From Rhynchospora pubera (lineage: Eukaryota > Streptophyta > Magnoliopsida > Poales > Cyperaceae): 64,000 nt of DNA. The translations under genes and the position numbers were made by a program. Position 1 is the stretch's first letter. Every line of letters begins with the position of its first letter. A model generated the notes under the pieces. It was not told the origin of the DNA. It saw nothing but the letters and a program-made list of their open reading frames with translations, and did not search any database. The stretch is taken from positions 189,518,742 to 189,582,741 of the forward strand of contig CM051460.1 of assembly GCA_028095005.1 (NCBI GenBank), written 5' to 3'. Of the stretch, positions 1-12,689 are shown piece by piece.

Positions 1-120
1 ATGTGGGAACAAAAACTACAAAGGTGTATTTTTTCTCTCACAAATTGGTAAACATTCTTTTAGCATTGCATATGAGTGTAAAGAGTCCAGTGGCTAAATG
101 AATACTTTATTTATTAACAG

Positions 121-3027
121 CCAATTACCTGAAGTTCTACACTGCAATAAAAGCAGCATATCCAGACATGAAGGTGGTTACAAATTGTGATGGATCAAAT
201 GGGCAGTTAGATCACCCTGCCGACTTGTATGATGTTCATGTGAGAATCTGAACTGTATGGTAACATGGTGTTTTTTTTTTAACCAAGACTCCAAAATTTT
301 TATTTTATTCATTTTCCTTGTGAAGGTTTATACTTCTGCATCTGATATGTTCTCCAAATCACAATTGTTTGACAAGACATCACGAAATGGACCCAAGGTA
401 ATTTTTCTTCAAGCCTGCTAATTTTTTGTCTCTTTATATATTTCGTCTTTCCACACCGCCAGATTTGGACTGCATTTACCAAAGGAAACGTGCCATTTAT
501 CCTATTACCACCACCCACCTGACATTGGCTGTTTGTGAATAATTGCTGAGTATTAGAAAGTTAACTATTATCAATAAGGAGCACTCATGTTTTATGTTGC
601 CTTAGCCAAATAGTTTAAGCATTTTATGCAAACTTGAAACCTATCACATTAACCTTTTTTTGTCATTTTAATTTAAACTAATTTGGATTCAAGGAAATAT
701 GTTGAGAAAATATGAACAGCTTGAGTAAGACACCTTTACCATCTTATGAATCTGGTTAGTTATACTTTGCAAATGCAGTGTTAGAAATATTCAAGGGGGT
801 TCAATCAGACTCGAGAGCTAATAAAAATGCACTGATGTTGACAATTTTCTGGACATTGTTTCTTCAACTATTGGATCTTGTTAAAACGAAGAAACAAAGT
901 ACTTTGGTTTTTATGTGCGTATAGGGGAAGCAGTACATTACATCTAGCAATTTTATTTTTGTTACTTGAGATCTAAAATTCTTCTTTTAAGAATTAAAAA
1001 ATGGAGTCATGCTGAACGATGGTGTTTGAACTATCCTTTAATTTCCTTTTGAGAAGACGCTTACTAGTCCAAGAGATGCCAAGATTTAGTAAAACATAAT
1101 TTATGGTGGATATGATGTTAGGCTTTCGTCAGTGAATATGCAGTAACTGGCAATGATGCGGGAAAAGGGACGTTAGTTGCCGCATTAGCAGAAGCTGGTT
1201 TCCTTATGGGATTAGAGAGAAACATGTACTTTTGTCCTTTTCAATGTCGCTTTCTTTGTTTATATTGAAGGTTCGATTTTAGATTTTCTACATGTTGGCA
1301 TAAAAACTCTGAAGTAATGTGTAAAAGCTACCTATTTTGTAGTGAAAAGGACCTTTCTTGAATATTCTGTTTGATGTTGGGTCATTTTTCTGGGACAAAT
1401 TTGCCCCCGTCAAAAAATGTTGTATAAAAGTACTACCAAGTTTCCTTTTTTGTGTGTATTGTTTGCCACAACACAATGAGTAAAACAAAGTAATTAGAAA
1501 AAGAGGTTTGGACTTTGAAGAAGTCAAAATTTTATCTGGTAAATATTGTTATTAATATGACTCGAAGTTTTATTGCAATCCATGGAATAAAGGGTCCGGT
1601 GTTTGTTTCTTTACTTGACTAAATCTTTAATGCTTGATTAATACCGAGGATTTTCTTTTTTCTCCTTCTGTGTGTGACTTGGGTGTTTGGGGGGAGTTGA
1701 GAATAAAGATTAGTCCCTCCAAGTATTCGTAAATGATGGGTTTTCTGCAAGTTAGTTACTAGAGATTATTTTTTTTCCCTTTTGCAAAAGAACCTCTTAA
1801 ACAGTTTTTTTAGAACAGTGAATTAGAGCAAAGGAAAATAAAATGAACTGAAACATCAACTAAAGCAGCTCATTCATCTGGGTAGTTCTGCCAGTTATTA
1901 TTCAAAGCTATTGAAATTGCACATACAAAAATTAACTTATGGTGTCTGAACTTTAAATTTATGTGCAGTGATATTTTAGAGATGGCAAGCTGTGCCCCAC
2001 TTTTTGTGAACAACAACGACCGCCGGTACAATTTTGTCTTTTCTTTTTATTATTAGCATGAGATGAGGCTCAAAAACCTTTGAGCCACCCAAAATGTCTT
2101 GCACTAGGTTTCTAACCTGTGTCTATGCATGGCGATTAATGCCTTACACCAACTGCTCTGGGCCTGTTCTCCAATTTTGCCATTTTATTGTTTAAAAGGT
2201 AATTGTAAATTTTTAAGCCTTACTATTCTAATGCTAGGTTTCTTTTTTTGTGTTATGTCATGAAGATTCAACCCAGATGCGATAGTTTTCAACTCAAGTA
2301 TGCAATTCGGGACACCTAGCTACTGGATGCAGCAGTTCTTTAAATATTCCAACAGTGCAACCTACCATCCTTCCACCATTCAGGCCAGTAATTACCCTTC
2401 CCTGCTTGCCTCTGCCCTTACATGGGAAGATACAGACAGCAACAGGAAGTATCTCAAACTAAAGGTAATTTGCAGGTAATTTATTGTATCACTATCCAGA
2501 ATCACCAACAATTCAAAAGCTCTAACTTTGCGTGATTTTTTTCAGATAGTGAATTATGGGAGTAAAGTTGTGAGTTTGAAGATGTCTATATCTGGATTAG
2601 AAACGAAAATTTCTTCTGGAGGATTAAAGACTATTCTTACATCAAGCAAATTGTCAGATGAGAATTCCTTTGAAGAACCAAACAAGGTTGTTAATCATTC
2701 TTCTTTTCATGCCTGCACTTGTAACCTACATTACTGTTATGCCATGGCCAAATCGTGCACTTTATACTTGGCAAGTTCAATCAATACTGGCACCTTCTTT
2801 TCTTTTGTCTGAAGTAGGTTTTTGCTGGTAGTTAAATTTGAAACGGTAATTATTAGACATAAATATTATTAATCTTGAATTTGGTTGCTAAAATGGTGTA
2901 GGTAGTACCGGTGATGACAAACATCTCCAGAGCTGGGGAAACGATGTCAGTTGCGATTGCACCATATTCTCTCACCTCATTTGATCTTTTGCTTGAGAGC
3001 CAAGATTTAAGAATTTTTATCGATTAA
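121..3027 (+). CDS. alpha-L-arabinofuranosidase, GH51, 3' exons (partial gene)
   Basis: Seven exons read as the C-terminal part of a plant GH51 alpha-L-arabinofuranosidase of the ASD1 type, a secreted wall enzyme that removes arabinose from arabinoxylan and pectic side chains. Exons: 121-239, 326-397, 1122-1225, 1969-2025, 2266-2464, 2546-2686 and 2902-3027 (stop TAA 3025-3027). All junctions are GT-AG and keep frame. Recognisable segments in order: KFYTAIKAAYPDMKVVTNCDG, HPADLYDVH, VYTSASDMFSKSQLFDKTSR, FVSEYAVTG, ALAEAGF, APLFVNNNDRR, FNPDAIVFNSS, GTPSYWMQQFF, then a beta-sandwich-like tail ending SLTSFDLLLESQ. The Glu of SEYAV probably corresponds to the GH51 nucleophile (inference). The 5' exons, signal peptide and acid/base Glu lie upstream of the window. 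Nothing looks broken, so this is probably a live gene. The family is recalled from knowledge, not searched. Confidence 0.88.
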
Positions 3028-3378
3028 CAAAATTTTATTTGAAGTCTGCACAAACATAACAAAATTGCAGTTGTGAATTATAATTAAGTAGCATATATAA
3101 TACATCATTAAATTCAGGATCGTCTACATGTGAATGATATTTATTTTGAGAGCCATATATGACGATTTAAAAGAATTTATAAGAAAAACTGAATTAGCGA
3201 TTATTTTCGAAGATCTGTTTTGCATGAACCAGGAGTTTAAGAGCAGCTAAACCTTGCTATGTTTGATCATTTACCAATTACCAAATTATGTGATTATATA
3301 TGAAGGAACTATAACATGATTCAAAAGTTCCGTGAGAACAACGATAAAGGATCTATTGGGGGTATGAATTGAGCAAAA
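3028..3378. other. 3' flank of the arabinofuranosidase gene
   Basis: AT-rich non-coding DNA containing the likely 3' UTR. I see no gene or defined repeat in it. Confidence 0.5.
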
Positions 3379-3695
3379 TTATGGTGCATTATGAATTGCA
3401 AAAAGAGAAGAAGTTAGTTTTTTATGGCAAATCCACAATTTCTCCACTTTTGAGTGGCACAAAATAAATTTTTTCTATAACTTTTGGATGCAAACTAGTA
3501 TGAAAATTTTAAAAATTTCAAAAGAAATAATAACAATAAATATAAATATATAAATAAAAAAATTATAAATTTGATTCTCTATGAGATTTTAATACATATA
3601 GATTGAATTGATTTAATTGGATTTGTTAGTTTGCAAAATAACCAACGATTAAAATTATGATACACAAGAAGAACTATGCATCATAATGCACCGTA
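3379..3695. mobile_element. foldback MITE, about 0.3 kb
   Basis: The ends are inverted: TTATGGTGCATTATGA at the left and TCATAATGCACCGTAA at the right. The interior is AT-rich and non-coding. It shares interior wording (CTATGAGATTT) with the foldback MITE at 27273-27668, so both may belong to one family. A clean TSD is not visible; the bracketing triplets are TTA and TAA. Confidence 0.5.
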
Positions 3696-4366
3696 ACTAT
3701 CTCTAAAAATTGCTGTCATAAGTATTATTTTAGTTTATTTTGGGTTTTTATTTTGAAAAATTCATTATTATTATTATTTTGAAAGAAAGCCCGTATGCAG
3801 AAAAATCCATTGTCTGTGTTTCCAATGGGAATTGCTCATGACACTCCCTATTTACTCATCCACTCTCCTAATTTTTTTAAAATGACTTAAATACCCTCAA
3901 TCTAAAGCTAACATCTGAGAAAATGAGACATCAGAGAAAATGGTATTTAGGTAAATTTGAGAATGTTTGAGCAACTTTAGCGTGACCTGAGCAATTCCCG
4001 TCGTGTAGTGTGTACCTCCGTAGACCTTAAAAATTCTATAGTTTGATTTCTTGGTCTGACATCCTCCTGTCAGTTTTATAGTATATATAGCTGCTGATGT
4101 TTCAACTTGCAAGTCACTTCGATATGACAATATGGTTTATAAGGTATCAGACATAGTCATTTATAATATGTACTCTATTATATCATAAAACATTCATAGT
4201 TGAGTGGCTCAATCTACAGTTCCGTTTCCATGTATCCTCACTGTCCGATTTTCGCCTGTTCGCGATGGATTTAATCTTGCCCATCCGTCTCCGCCAAAAA
4301 TTTATGTTGTAGATTTGTTGTATATTATTTTTTATTTCCTTTCATGTTGTGCGAAATAACTAAGCC

Positions 4367-4497
4367 AATCCGAATCTTGTGGCGCGCGACACAGCGTGCA
4401 GCGCGCCACACGGACCGTCTGATCAAATCTGGACGGATTATATTTTTTCAGCCTGTGGTGCGCTGCACGCTATGTCGCGCGCCACAGGATTTGGATT
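4367..4497. repeat. GC-rich 131-bp hairpin
   Basis: Two inverted arms of about 46 bp (4367-4413 and 4451-4497), each carrying TGTGGCGCGCGACA-type sequence, flank a spacer of about 38 bp. It stands out as GC-rich in AT-rich surroundings. It lies inside the proposed Helitron and may be a small foldback element. No TSD identified. Confidence 0.6.
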
Positions 4498-5757
4498 TTA
4501 ACTAAGCTGCCTTCCTATTCGAGCTAACGCAGGGGCGGCTACATGATGTCTCAACTTTTGATCTGTGCTGTAGATTTTTTGTGCTTTCTTTTTCTGTTGC
4601 CTTCCGTGATACTGATTTTTGGTACTCTTCTCTGATCCATTCACCACAACAGACCCTTCGTCTCCGTCACACTAAACCTCTCTCTCGAAGCTTCCATCTC
4701 TCTTTCCCCGTACCCCCCTCTCTCTCGCTTCTTCCAGATCTATCCATCCATCTTCCTTCTTCTCCGACTCTCTCTCCTCTCTTCATCCCTCAGACCAGTG
4801 ACGAGGTTCTGATTTGATTTCTAAAAGAAAACCCTAAGTAGTCGTTTGCGTTAAACAAATTGGCGGAGAGAAATAGAGTGTGAGTCGTGGTCCTTATGGG
4901 TGGGAAGCAATTAAACTGTAGCACGAATTTTTGGAGTGCGGCGATCAAGCATTCGCAATAGTTCTCTTGAGCAACTGCTCCTCTGGTTTCTCCTCTGATG
5001 CCTGAAAAAACAATCGAAAGAAAAATCAGGATGGTGCAGCAATTTGAGACAGTTCAAAACAAGTATGGGTTCGATTATTTTTCATTGCTCCTCTCCGATC
5101 TCAGTGCTCTCACCTCTCAGCTGAGACAAAGGCAGCCAGGTTTTCAGTTCTTCTTCTTTTTTTCCCATCTGCTTGCTTCTTCTTCTTACTGTCTTCTTCC
5201 TTCTGTTTTCGTTGGTACATTCTTAGTTGTTCTTTTCGCACTGTAGCGCAACTCTGATTTTAGACCAACAAGCCGACGATTGGATGTGAGGAGCTTAAAA
5301 TCAAGTATGGTCAGAGAATGTGAGTATTTTTTTTAGAGTAATTTCAAGTTTGCATATGAGAATAGTTCAGACCTTAGATGAAGGATGTCATCTCTTCTCG
5401 AGTTGCAGTGGCATCAGTTCATTGTGTTGGTTGGTTTTTATCACCAGGCAAGTGTTTGTTGATCTGTTACTGGGCATTTCGTTTGATTTCATTTGTTCAT
5501 TATCCTTCGAAATTCAACAAAGATTTTTGAGAAAATGCGATCCTATTAATGATTTCGGGTTCGAGTGTTCGCTGCCCGGATAATCATACATATACTGAAA
5601 TTCTGTATTGATGCGAAATGTTTGAGAGTTGATTTTTAAACTTTGCTATTGTGGTTGCTCCCAGAGCGATGGCATGCCGGGGCAAGTCGAATAAGCATCT
5701 GGATCTGATATTTGGCGGATCAACTACTGACCAGATGTTTGGGCCTCGGCAAGCAAG

Positions 5758-6900
5758 GTGTCATTGAAGGCTCTGAGATCAAGAAAATCTTATCCAAATG
5801 CAGCATGGTCGCGTGGTTCATCGCGGGCTGGTGTGGCTGCCCCCAAATCTGGTACACTTGCTAAGGGTGGTGCTGGTGTTGCCAGCTCATCTAGGAAAGG
5901 GCAATTTGATTCAACTAATGCAGATTTACAGGTGCTTCAGATCATTGAAAATAAAATCCAAACTTAGAATTCTTCTTATTTTTTCTCTATTTCCACACAT
6001 TTTTAATTCAATATTACCTTCAAAATATTTTCAATGATATTTGTAGATCGTTTTGTAACCAGTTTTCTTTTAGCCATCTCAGCATCTGTTGTAGGAGTTA
6101 AAAGTCAGAAACAGTCTGTACACATCATGGACTAAAATTATGGACTATCACTAATTTGAAGCACAAGCATATAGTCTCTTATGTATGGATAAATAAAATA
6201 CTCACTGGAAACCCTCATAGTGAGGATTAGTTTTGCATTACAGAAAGCATGGTATATGTAACTTTTAGGATCCTTTTCGTCTCTGTTCATATACTGATAA
6301 AATGAACTTTTTCGTTCAGTACCTTAAATTAATAATTGAGTGTAACACCACAGAGTAGTGGCGTGGAACAGGAAAAGGGAAAGAAAGGACAGTATGAAGG
6401 GCCCGATATGGATTTGGCAGTAATGCTAGAGAGCGATGTACTTGACGACTCTCCTACCGTGAGATGGAATGATGTCCCCGGCCTCAGTGAGGCAAAACGA
6501 CTCCTCGAAGAAGCGGTTTTTCTGCCGCTATGGATGCCAGAGTACTTTCAGACGAGAGATATTTTTTTTCCTGTAGATCATTGACGACAAAAGTGAAAAT
6601 GACAAAGCTCTTATTTTCTAAATTGTATTCGACAACAATGCTTTATTATCAAGGTATACATCAACCATGGAAAGGGTTCTTATGTTTGGTCTACCCAGCA
6701 CTGGAAAAATGCTTCTGCCAGAGGCTGTTCCAACATAATATGGCGCAGCTTTCTTTAATGTTTCTTCTACATCTTTGACCTTTAAATGGCGTGGAGAGAG
6801 CGATCAAATGGTTGGATGCTTATTTCACCCAGAAAGGGCTTACGCACCGAGCATTATTTTTTTTTATTGATGAGATTGATTTACTTTGCAATCCTCAGGG
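5758..6900 (+). pseudogene. katanin p60 (microtubule-severing AAA ATPase) fragment
   Basis: Three blocks match the katanin p60 catalytic subunit family, which severs microtubules. Block 1 (5758-5929) gives a Ser/Gly/Ala-rich linker. After an intron with acceptor near 6353, block 2 reads GPDMDLAVMLESDVLDD then VRWNDVPGLSEAKRLLEEAV and LPLWMPEYFQ, very close to the plant protein. After another intron, block 3 (about 6653-6900) begins at the position of GIRRPWKGVLMFG. Its Walker A motif is degraded (Thr of GKT is now Met, Gly and Pro also changed), an in-frame stop follows, and a decayed FFIDEID (Walker B) precedes a stop and loss of similarity. The N-terminal MIT-like domain and the C-terminal half of the AAA domain are missing. 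Because introns remain, this is a copied genomic fragment and not a processed retrocopy. It is non-functional. Confidence 0.75.
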
Positions 6901-7291
6901 GTACAGAAAGATTATTATACTCCACCAACGATTAGGTGTATTATTTATTTATTAAATTAGTACATTTTTGCCTACACAAAACCATCAGTTGATTCTATAA
7001 CTTTTCATTTGTAGTTATGTGAGTTAAAAGTCCATGGAATAAAAGGCTCTGGACTAAACTGATCCATACGATCTTTGCCAATAGTTTGATTAATTAATTA
7101 CTCTAAAATTTGGTATATTAATTAGCTGTTCGAAATAAGAAATAAAAAATTTTAACTTAAGATGCGTTAAGAGCGGTTTAAAAATGAGAAGAGACATAAG
7201 TAGGATATCATAAGAATTTCGAGTTTCTTGCTTTGTTCCTTTTGAACACTGTTTCTTAGATAACTCCTGTTTATTTTTGTTCCTTTTCTAG

Positions 7292-7378
7292 AGTGGTGGT
7301 GCCATGACAGCAGACAAGAGCAGCTTGAGTGCTCAGATAAAAAGAGGCCTTGCACAGAAGAAACCTAAAGTTTCTTAG
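7292..7378 (+). pseudogene. orphan 3' exon-like fragment, unknown gene
   Basis: Preceded by a pyrimidine tract and AG (7291), this stretch reads 28 residues (starting SGGAMTADKSSLSAQIKRG and ending in a Lys-rich tail) to a TAG stop. It looks like the last exon of a spliced gene, but I do not recognise the protein. It lies downstream of the katanin fragment in the same orientation, inside the proposed Helitron, so it may come from a second captured gene. Confidence 0.35.
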
Positions 7379-7715
7379 GGGAAAAAATATACTGGATTTG
7401 AAGGTTCATTGTTTTCTATGCAGAAATTTTAGGGGGAAAAAAATCTGTTGCATTTAGCCTTTATTGGACAATTTTGTCGCTTATGAAAAATCAAGAATTG
7501 CTGAACTGAAATGCTTTATTGTGTATCTGTGCTTCAAAGATATAATTTATTTCTTTTGTTCAAATTTGCTGTAGAAACAGGTTTGTTCCTTTGATAGAAA
7601 TGTGTCAGAACAATATCAACTTAGAAGTGCAAATTAAATTTGATTATTTTCGAACGTTTCCTATTCTGGCCCTCTGAAGTGCAATGCTTTGTATGAAAGA
7701 TGAGCTGTCTTATTT

Positions 7716-7872
7716 GGCTCCGTTTGGATAGGTGTGGGAAGAAGGGAAGAAGGGAAAAAGTGGGAAGAAGTATTGGGAAGTGTGTAATTTTGTGAAGAGT
7801 TTGGATTGTTTATAATTTTTTTTCTTCCCATCTTCCTTCTTCCTCTTCTTCTTCTCTCATCCAAACGCAAGC
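7716..7872. mobile_element. GGCTCCGTTTGGAT MITE, copy 1
   Basis: A 157-bp element starting GGCTCCGTTTGGATAGG and ending in a decayed inverted copy (CATCCAAACGC). The interior is GGGAAGAAGG-rich. It belongs to a family with at least six independent copies in this window (also 9556, 13795, 21900, 56065, 56603). Confidence 0.7.
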
Positions 7873-8123
7873 ATTAAGACATTCATTACATCTCCCTTTT
7901 GCAAAAAAACACAATTGTCATAATATAGACCATCATAAGAACTAATCACAAATGTTAATTACATGTCCGTTTTTCAATGTTTGTAGGTGTGCTAAACGAG
8001 TTTCCAAGGAGGCAAAAAGCTGTACATATCAAGCTTGATCTCAATCTTCGTCTGTACAAAAGACTCGCTCCGACACAAACTGTAGACTAAACTTCATCGC
8101 GCAAAGCACGATGAGATACCTAG

Positions 8124-9555
8124 TTATTATAAATATTATAAATTATGTCTAAATGACATCGTCAGACGATGATATGAGATGGGACGACATCCTTAATTCC
8201 TTATGCATCATTTGCATCTAATGTAAGTTGGTCCAAATTTATTGTTTATTACTTGTGTTATATTAAATCAAAAGCTAACAATCAAAATTCTTGACAAGTG
8301 CGAAATAAGAAAGATACAACACGCCAAGAGACAAATATGTATCAAAAAAACACATGAAATCGTTATAATGTGTCCACATGTATTTATTGTTATGTGCAAG
8401 AAATTAGTAATTGAAGATGGCCTCAATTCTACCAGACATGAATAAGTTGCTAAATTCCTATACATATTAGGACAATGTTAGAAATCGTTCAATATGTTTC
8501 TTTTCTCATCAATTTGGAGAATCTAATTGTCGGCACTTTCACAAAATTCTAAATTCACAAATTTCATTAAAAACAATTTACTTTCAACAACCAGATTGAT
8601 CCCAAGTTCCAGTTGAAATATCATCAAATGCTAAATCACAATAGCCAGAAGTTCGGCATTTTAGAATATTTCAGTTGAAACTTGAAAGCCATCCTGGTGT
8701 TGGAAGTATATTGTCTCCAATCACCAATAAAATTAGTGAATTTAGAACTTTTTGAAAGTGTCCGCAAATGGACTCTTCAAAATGACCAAAAAAAAAAAAA
8801 CATATTAAACGGTTCTTAACATTATGACCAAATATGTATAGAAATTTAGTAACTTGATTTTCAACCGAAGCATGTCGGGTAAGTTTTGGGCCACCTTCAA
8901 TTATTTTTATTTCTTGCACAAAGTAATAAATGCATCGGACCCATCTTATTGATTTCACGTTTTTTTTTTTTTTTTTTGATACATTATCTTTTGACGTGTA
9001 TATCTCTTATTCACAGTTGAGAAATTTGATTGTCAGCTTGTTGATTCAATAGGAACCACTGAAGTAATAAACAAATAATGCCAGGGATGTGTTTGACGTA
9101 ATGCCTCAGAGAGAGACTTTACTATTTACACTATATGCAAAAGATGCATGTGCTGGAGTCTCTTTTAAATATCAAAATATTAATAATAAAATTAAATAAC
9201 GTAATATAATTGGATAAAATAAAATAAAATTGGATGACATTAAAAAAATGCGAATTGAAAATAAAAGAAGGAACGGAATTGGCAGTCATTTCACAATTCA
9301 GATCAGACAACTGTACTAAAGAATCTGACTGAGCTGGTTACTAATCTTAGAAGTCTCTTGTATATGCTTAAAGGGTATGTTTGAACCTTAATTTCTACCT
9401 ACGTAATATATAGCCACATATTGTGTGAACTCCTAGCATTTTCAAAAAGCAGTGAAAGATCTGCACAAATGTTCCAGCAAAATGCTTCTACACAAGTTAT
9501 ACAATCTTTGTTTGACAGCTCAGAAATATGGTTCCAGAAGTTTTTTTATTTCTGA
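8124..9555. other. intergenic AT-rich DNA
   Basis: No supported gene. It contains a poly-T run near 8960-8978 and short random ORFs only. Confidence 0.5.
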
Positions 9556-9744
9556 GGCTGTGTTTGGATGGTGGGAAGTGGGAAGAAGGAATAAGGAATA
9601 AGGAATTTTTTTCAATAAATTTATTCCTAACCATCCAAACTCTTCACAAAAGTTACACACTTCCCAATAAATTTACCCCTTCCCAATAAATTTCTTCCCT
9701 TCTTCCTTCTTCCTACCTTATTCTCAACACATCCAAACGGAGCC
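9556..9744. mobile_element. GGCTCCGTTTGGAT MITE, copy 2, TSD TGA
   Basis: A 189-bp element starting GGCTGTGTTTGGATGG and ending ATCCAAACGGAGCC, with an internal inverted arrangement of GGAATAAGGAATAAGG and TTATTC. It is flanked by a 3-bp direct repeat TGA (9553-9555 and 9745-9747). A 3-bp TSD with these termini suggests a PIF/Harbinger (Tourist-like) origin, though not all copies show the usual TWA target. Confidence 0.8.
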
Positions 9745-11156
9745 TGAAAGAAGTCTACACTCTACACAATGGTTGTCTAGTGAACTTGGTACCAGAAGTT
9801 TTGTAAAATCTTTTACAATTTAAAGATGTTCTCATTTGATCTACTAAATGCAATTAAAGGAGAGTTGTAGAAATATTGCATCAATGAAAAAAGGTCTAAT
9901 TGCTATATAGTTAGGATTTATTTGATTATGCACTGATTGGTGGTGCTGCTTTAAGCTTAAGAGCACAAATTTGTACAGAAAATGGTTCAAAGAAATTCAC
10001 CGATTTGAATAAGAACAGTCAAAAAACCACATGACAGGAAAGGATTGTCATAAAAATTAAAAGAACTTTGTCTAACCTCTTATGTTTCTTGGATTTTCAG
10101 AAATTTCTGTGCAGCCCCTCTCTGGATATTTGCACCTTCTAAGTTTTAGGTGCCTAAACTAGGTAGTCGCTATCTAGTATGTCAAAAAAAAAAAGTTTTA
10201 GCCTCCTGAAAAATTCAACACACTAAGCTAGATTAAAATCAATGGACAAAAAAGTTGCATGGATTGACTATCGAGATAGTTGGACACATGAACATATTTG
10301 CTGAAAAAACCTGTCAGATTTGAGATTGTATTAACCATCTTTAGTCTTACTGAAATTGAAAATGGACTCGAAAAAATAATACTGCAATCAAGTGTTCCAC
10401 TTAATGTGAGAATGTGAGAAGTTGAGAACCAAATAAAAGAACCATGTCAAAATAATCATTTCAAAGAATAAAAAAGTTTTAACATTCTTAGGACTAACTC
10501 CTGTAAATATTAACCTCGTACTAATCAGCTACACAAATAATTGGCTCAAACAGAGTAGCTGATTCCTTGACACAAAAGAAACAAATACAACCACACATAA
10601 ATCTTAAGAATAAGTATAGTGGAAGCTTAAATTGGAGATGAACATACCTAAACTTGCTTGCAGTTCACAGCTGAAACAACAGACCCCGCTCTATGCATTT
10701 TGAAAGGTACCAGAAACCATACGCTTAATAAATGAAAAAGGAAGAAACATGTATTAGTAGATTTCGCATAGTTGCAATGAAATATATAAGAAAAAGAGTG
10801 CGAGACTAGGGATTAAATAGGAAGAGAAAGAAAGAGGGAAGAAATCACTGTCGAATAGATTTATAATTACGTTGCGAGAGAGAATCGCACTAGAAAGATG
10901 GTTTCCTCGAGATAAAATTTTCTTTCTGATTTCTTGCCATCCAAACACGATATAAATCTGAAACGTAAAATTTTGGTTATCTGCTGATGCAACTTGAGAC
11001 TCTTTTATGGAAAAAGCTGCTAAGCAGGATAGGAAATAGGAAATAATATAATAGATCAATTGAAGATTCCCTCCAATACTTATTTTCCAATGTTATCATT
11101 CAGAACTAAAGCAGTCATCAATCTGGTTATGTGATGTCTTGGGTTGTTCATTGGTT
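9745..11156. other. intergenic AT-rich DNA
   Basis: No supported gene or repeat; short ORFs only. Confidence 0.45.
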
Positions 11157-11164
11157 GAACCGAC

Positions 11165-11432
11165 TAGGCCTGTCAAACGTGTCAGACGGAAACGGAATGG
11201 GCCGTTTCGTTTGAACGTTCCGTTTCGGTAACGAAATATACCGGCCGTTCCATTATTCGTTCCGTTCGGACGGAACTGTTAAAATTCAACTATTTACCAC
11301 ACAAACGAATGCCGAAACCGTTCCGTTTAGCCGTTCCGTTTCGGAAACGAAATAAAAAATCATGCCGTTAACCTTTTTGGCCACACAAACGGCTACGGAA
11401 ACACGTGGACGAATCCACCGTTGACAGCCCTA
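11165..11432. mobile_element. hAT-type MITE, 268 bp, perfect 8-bp TSD
   Basis: Termini TAGGCCTGTCAA at the left and TTGACAGCCCTA at the right form short inverted repeats. The element is flanked by the exact 8-bp direct repeat GAACCGAC (11157-11164 and 11433-11440), the target-site length of hAT transposons. The interior carries many copies of CCGTTCCGTTT in both orientations, as expected of hAT subterminal transposase-binding repeats. There is no coding capacity, so it would need a transposase in trans. Confidence 0.9.
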
Positions 11433-11440
11433 GAACCGAC

Positions 11441-12689
11441 GGGTCAACTTTTTGGCCCACTAATGTTGCAAAATGTGTTTATTCATACATTGATTTTATT
11501 TTAGTATATTATAATGTACCTCTAGCGTAGCCGTAAACTTTTGCTGTTTTTTCAGGAAGCACTATATTTAAAAAAAAAAACTCTCTAATCAGCTATTGAT
11601 TACGTCGCCATTTTCCATAATTTCTATGTATTATTATTTATACTTTCCATTTTAGGCGGAATACTTAATGAAAAAAGATTGGAATACATAACAAATCAAG
11701 AAACAAAAACGGGGTTTCCTTTTTCCTGGTTTAGTTCGCATGCCCAACACAAAAGACCTTCACAGATGTAATAACGGTTCATCTGCTATTCTGCTTGTGT
11801 TGTGTGGTCTTTTTACCTAGCCAAAGCAAATTCGTTCGGTTTAATAACAATACAGACTGCAGTAATTTGTGATGAAGTTCCTTGCATACCCCTTTGGGGA
11901 CTCGTCATAATATCTACAATTGGTATTATATAAAGCCCTTACAGAACCACCTGAGGATATGTATCTGCTCTCACTTCTGGAAGTTCTATCCAATGCTATG
12001 TGACATGTATCATTGAAACTATAGGCGATTCTGCAAAAATTTCTGATTTAACAAAAAAAAAAAAGCAACCCAGATAATTCTGGCAGCTTTTTAGTGTCCT
12101 TAATTATTAGGAGAATATTTTTAAGTATTAATTAATCTTATGATGATGATGGTCTGTAAATTTTGATGATGATGATGATAGTCTGCATGATTCTATCTCT
12201 CGCATACTTCATCGTATTTTTAAATGGAAGTCGGTTGGTGGAGAAATTAGTAAAATTTTGTATTAATGCATTAAATAAACTGTGTTTCATTTGCGTCATT
12301 CTTACGACCCTCTGTCCTGTATGTGCACAATCACAAAAACAAAAAAGCTTCAATATATGGAGAAACACCAAATAAGTTGAGGTGCTGCCGCAAACTTACT
12401 CTGCGGGATTCTCAGAACATCTCATCAGAATAAAATTACAGAAAATTAGATAAATAAAAATTTTAACACTAGCATGCAACTTAAGTTTAGATGCATTTAT
12501 CAAAGAATACATATACTCCCAAAGGGAGCAGACACATTCCTTTTTTATTCACTCCATGCATCTGATCTCCAGACCCATCTCATGGCCAGCAGATTAATCT
12601 GTAAGAACGTATCAAAGAAATTTACAGACTACTGTCATTGTTCAGAATAAATTTCGACATGCAGTCATATACAAATTCATAGCAATCAT
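11441..12689. other. intergenic DNA with a GAT microsatellite
   Basis: No supported gene. Two short interrupted GAT runs lie at about 12139-12152 and 12163-12181. Confidence 0.5.

Larger units (their letters stand above)
4183..8123 (+). mobile_element. probable Helitron carrying gene fragments
   Basis: The 3' end has the Helitron signature: a GC-rich hairpin (TCGCGC, loop AAA, GCACGA, about 8097-8111), then 8 nt, then CTAG followed by T (CTAG 8120-8123). The same terminus occurs at 21724, where the Helitron is well supported. The 5' end is set at the TC of 4183-4184, preceded by A, because the following bases (TCATAAAACATTCA) resemble the start of the second Helitron (TCTAAAATACTTCA). The 5' end is less certain than the 3' end. 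Inside are a pyrimidine-rich 5'-UTR-like stretch (4640-4800), a katanin p60 fragment with introns, and another exon-like piece, all on the + strand. Helitrons often capture several host gene fragments in this way. Confidence 0.5.

Noticed and set aside
4155..4182. Alternative Helitron 5' starts (TCATTT at 4157, TCTATT at 4174)
   Set aside because: Neither is preceded by A, and they resemble the start of the well-defined Helitron less than the TC at 4183 does.
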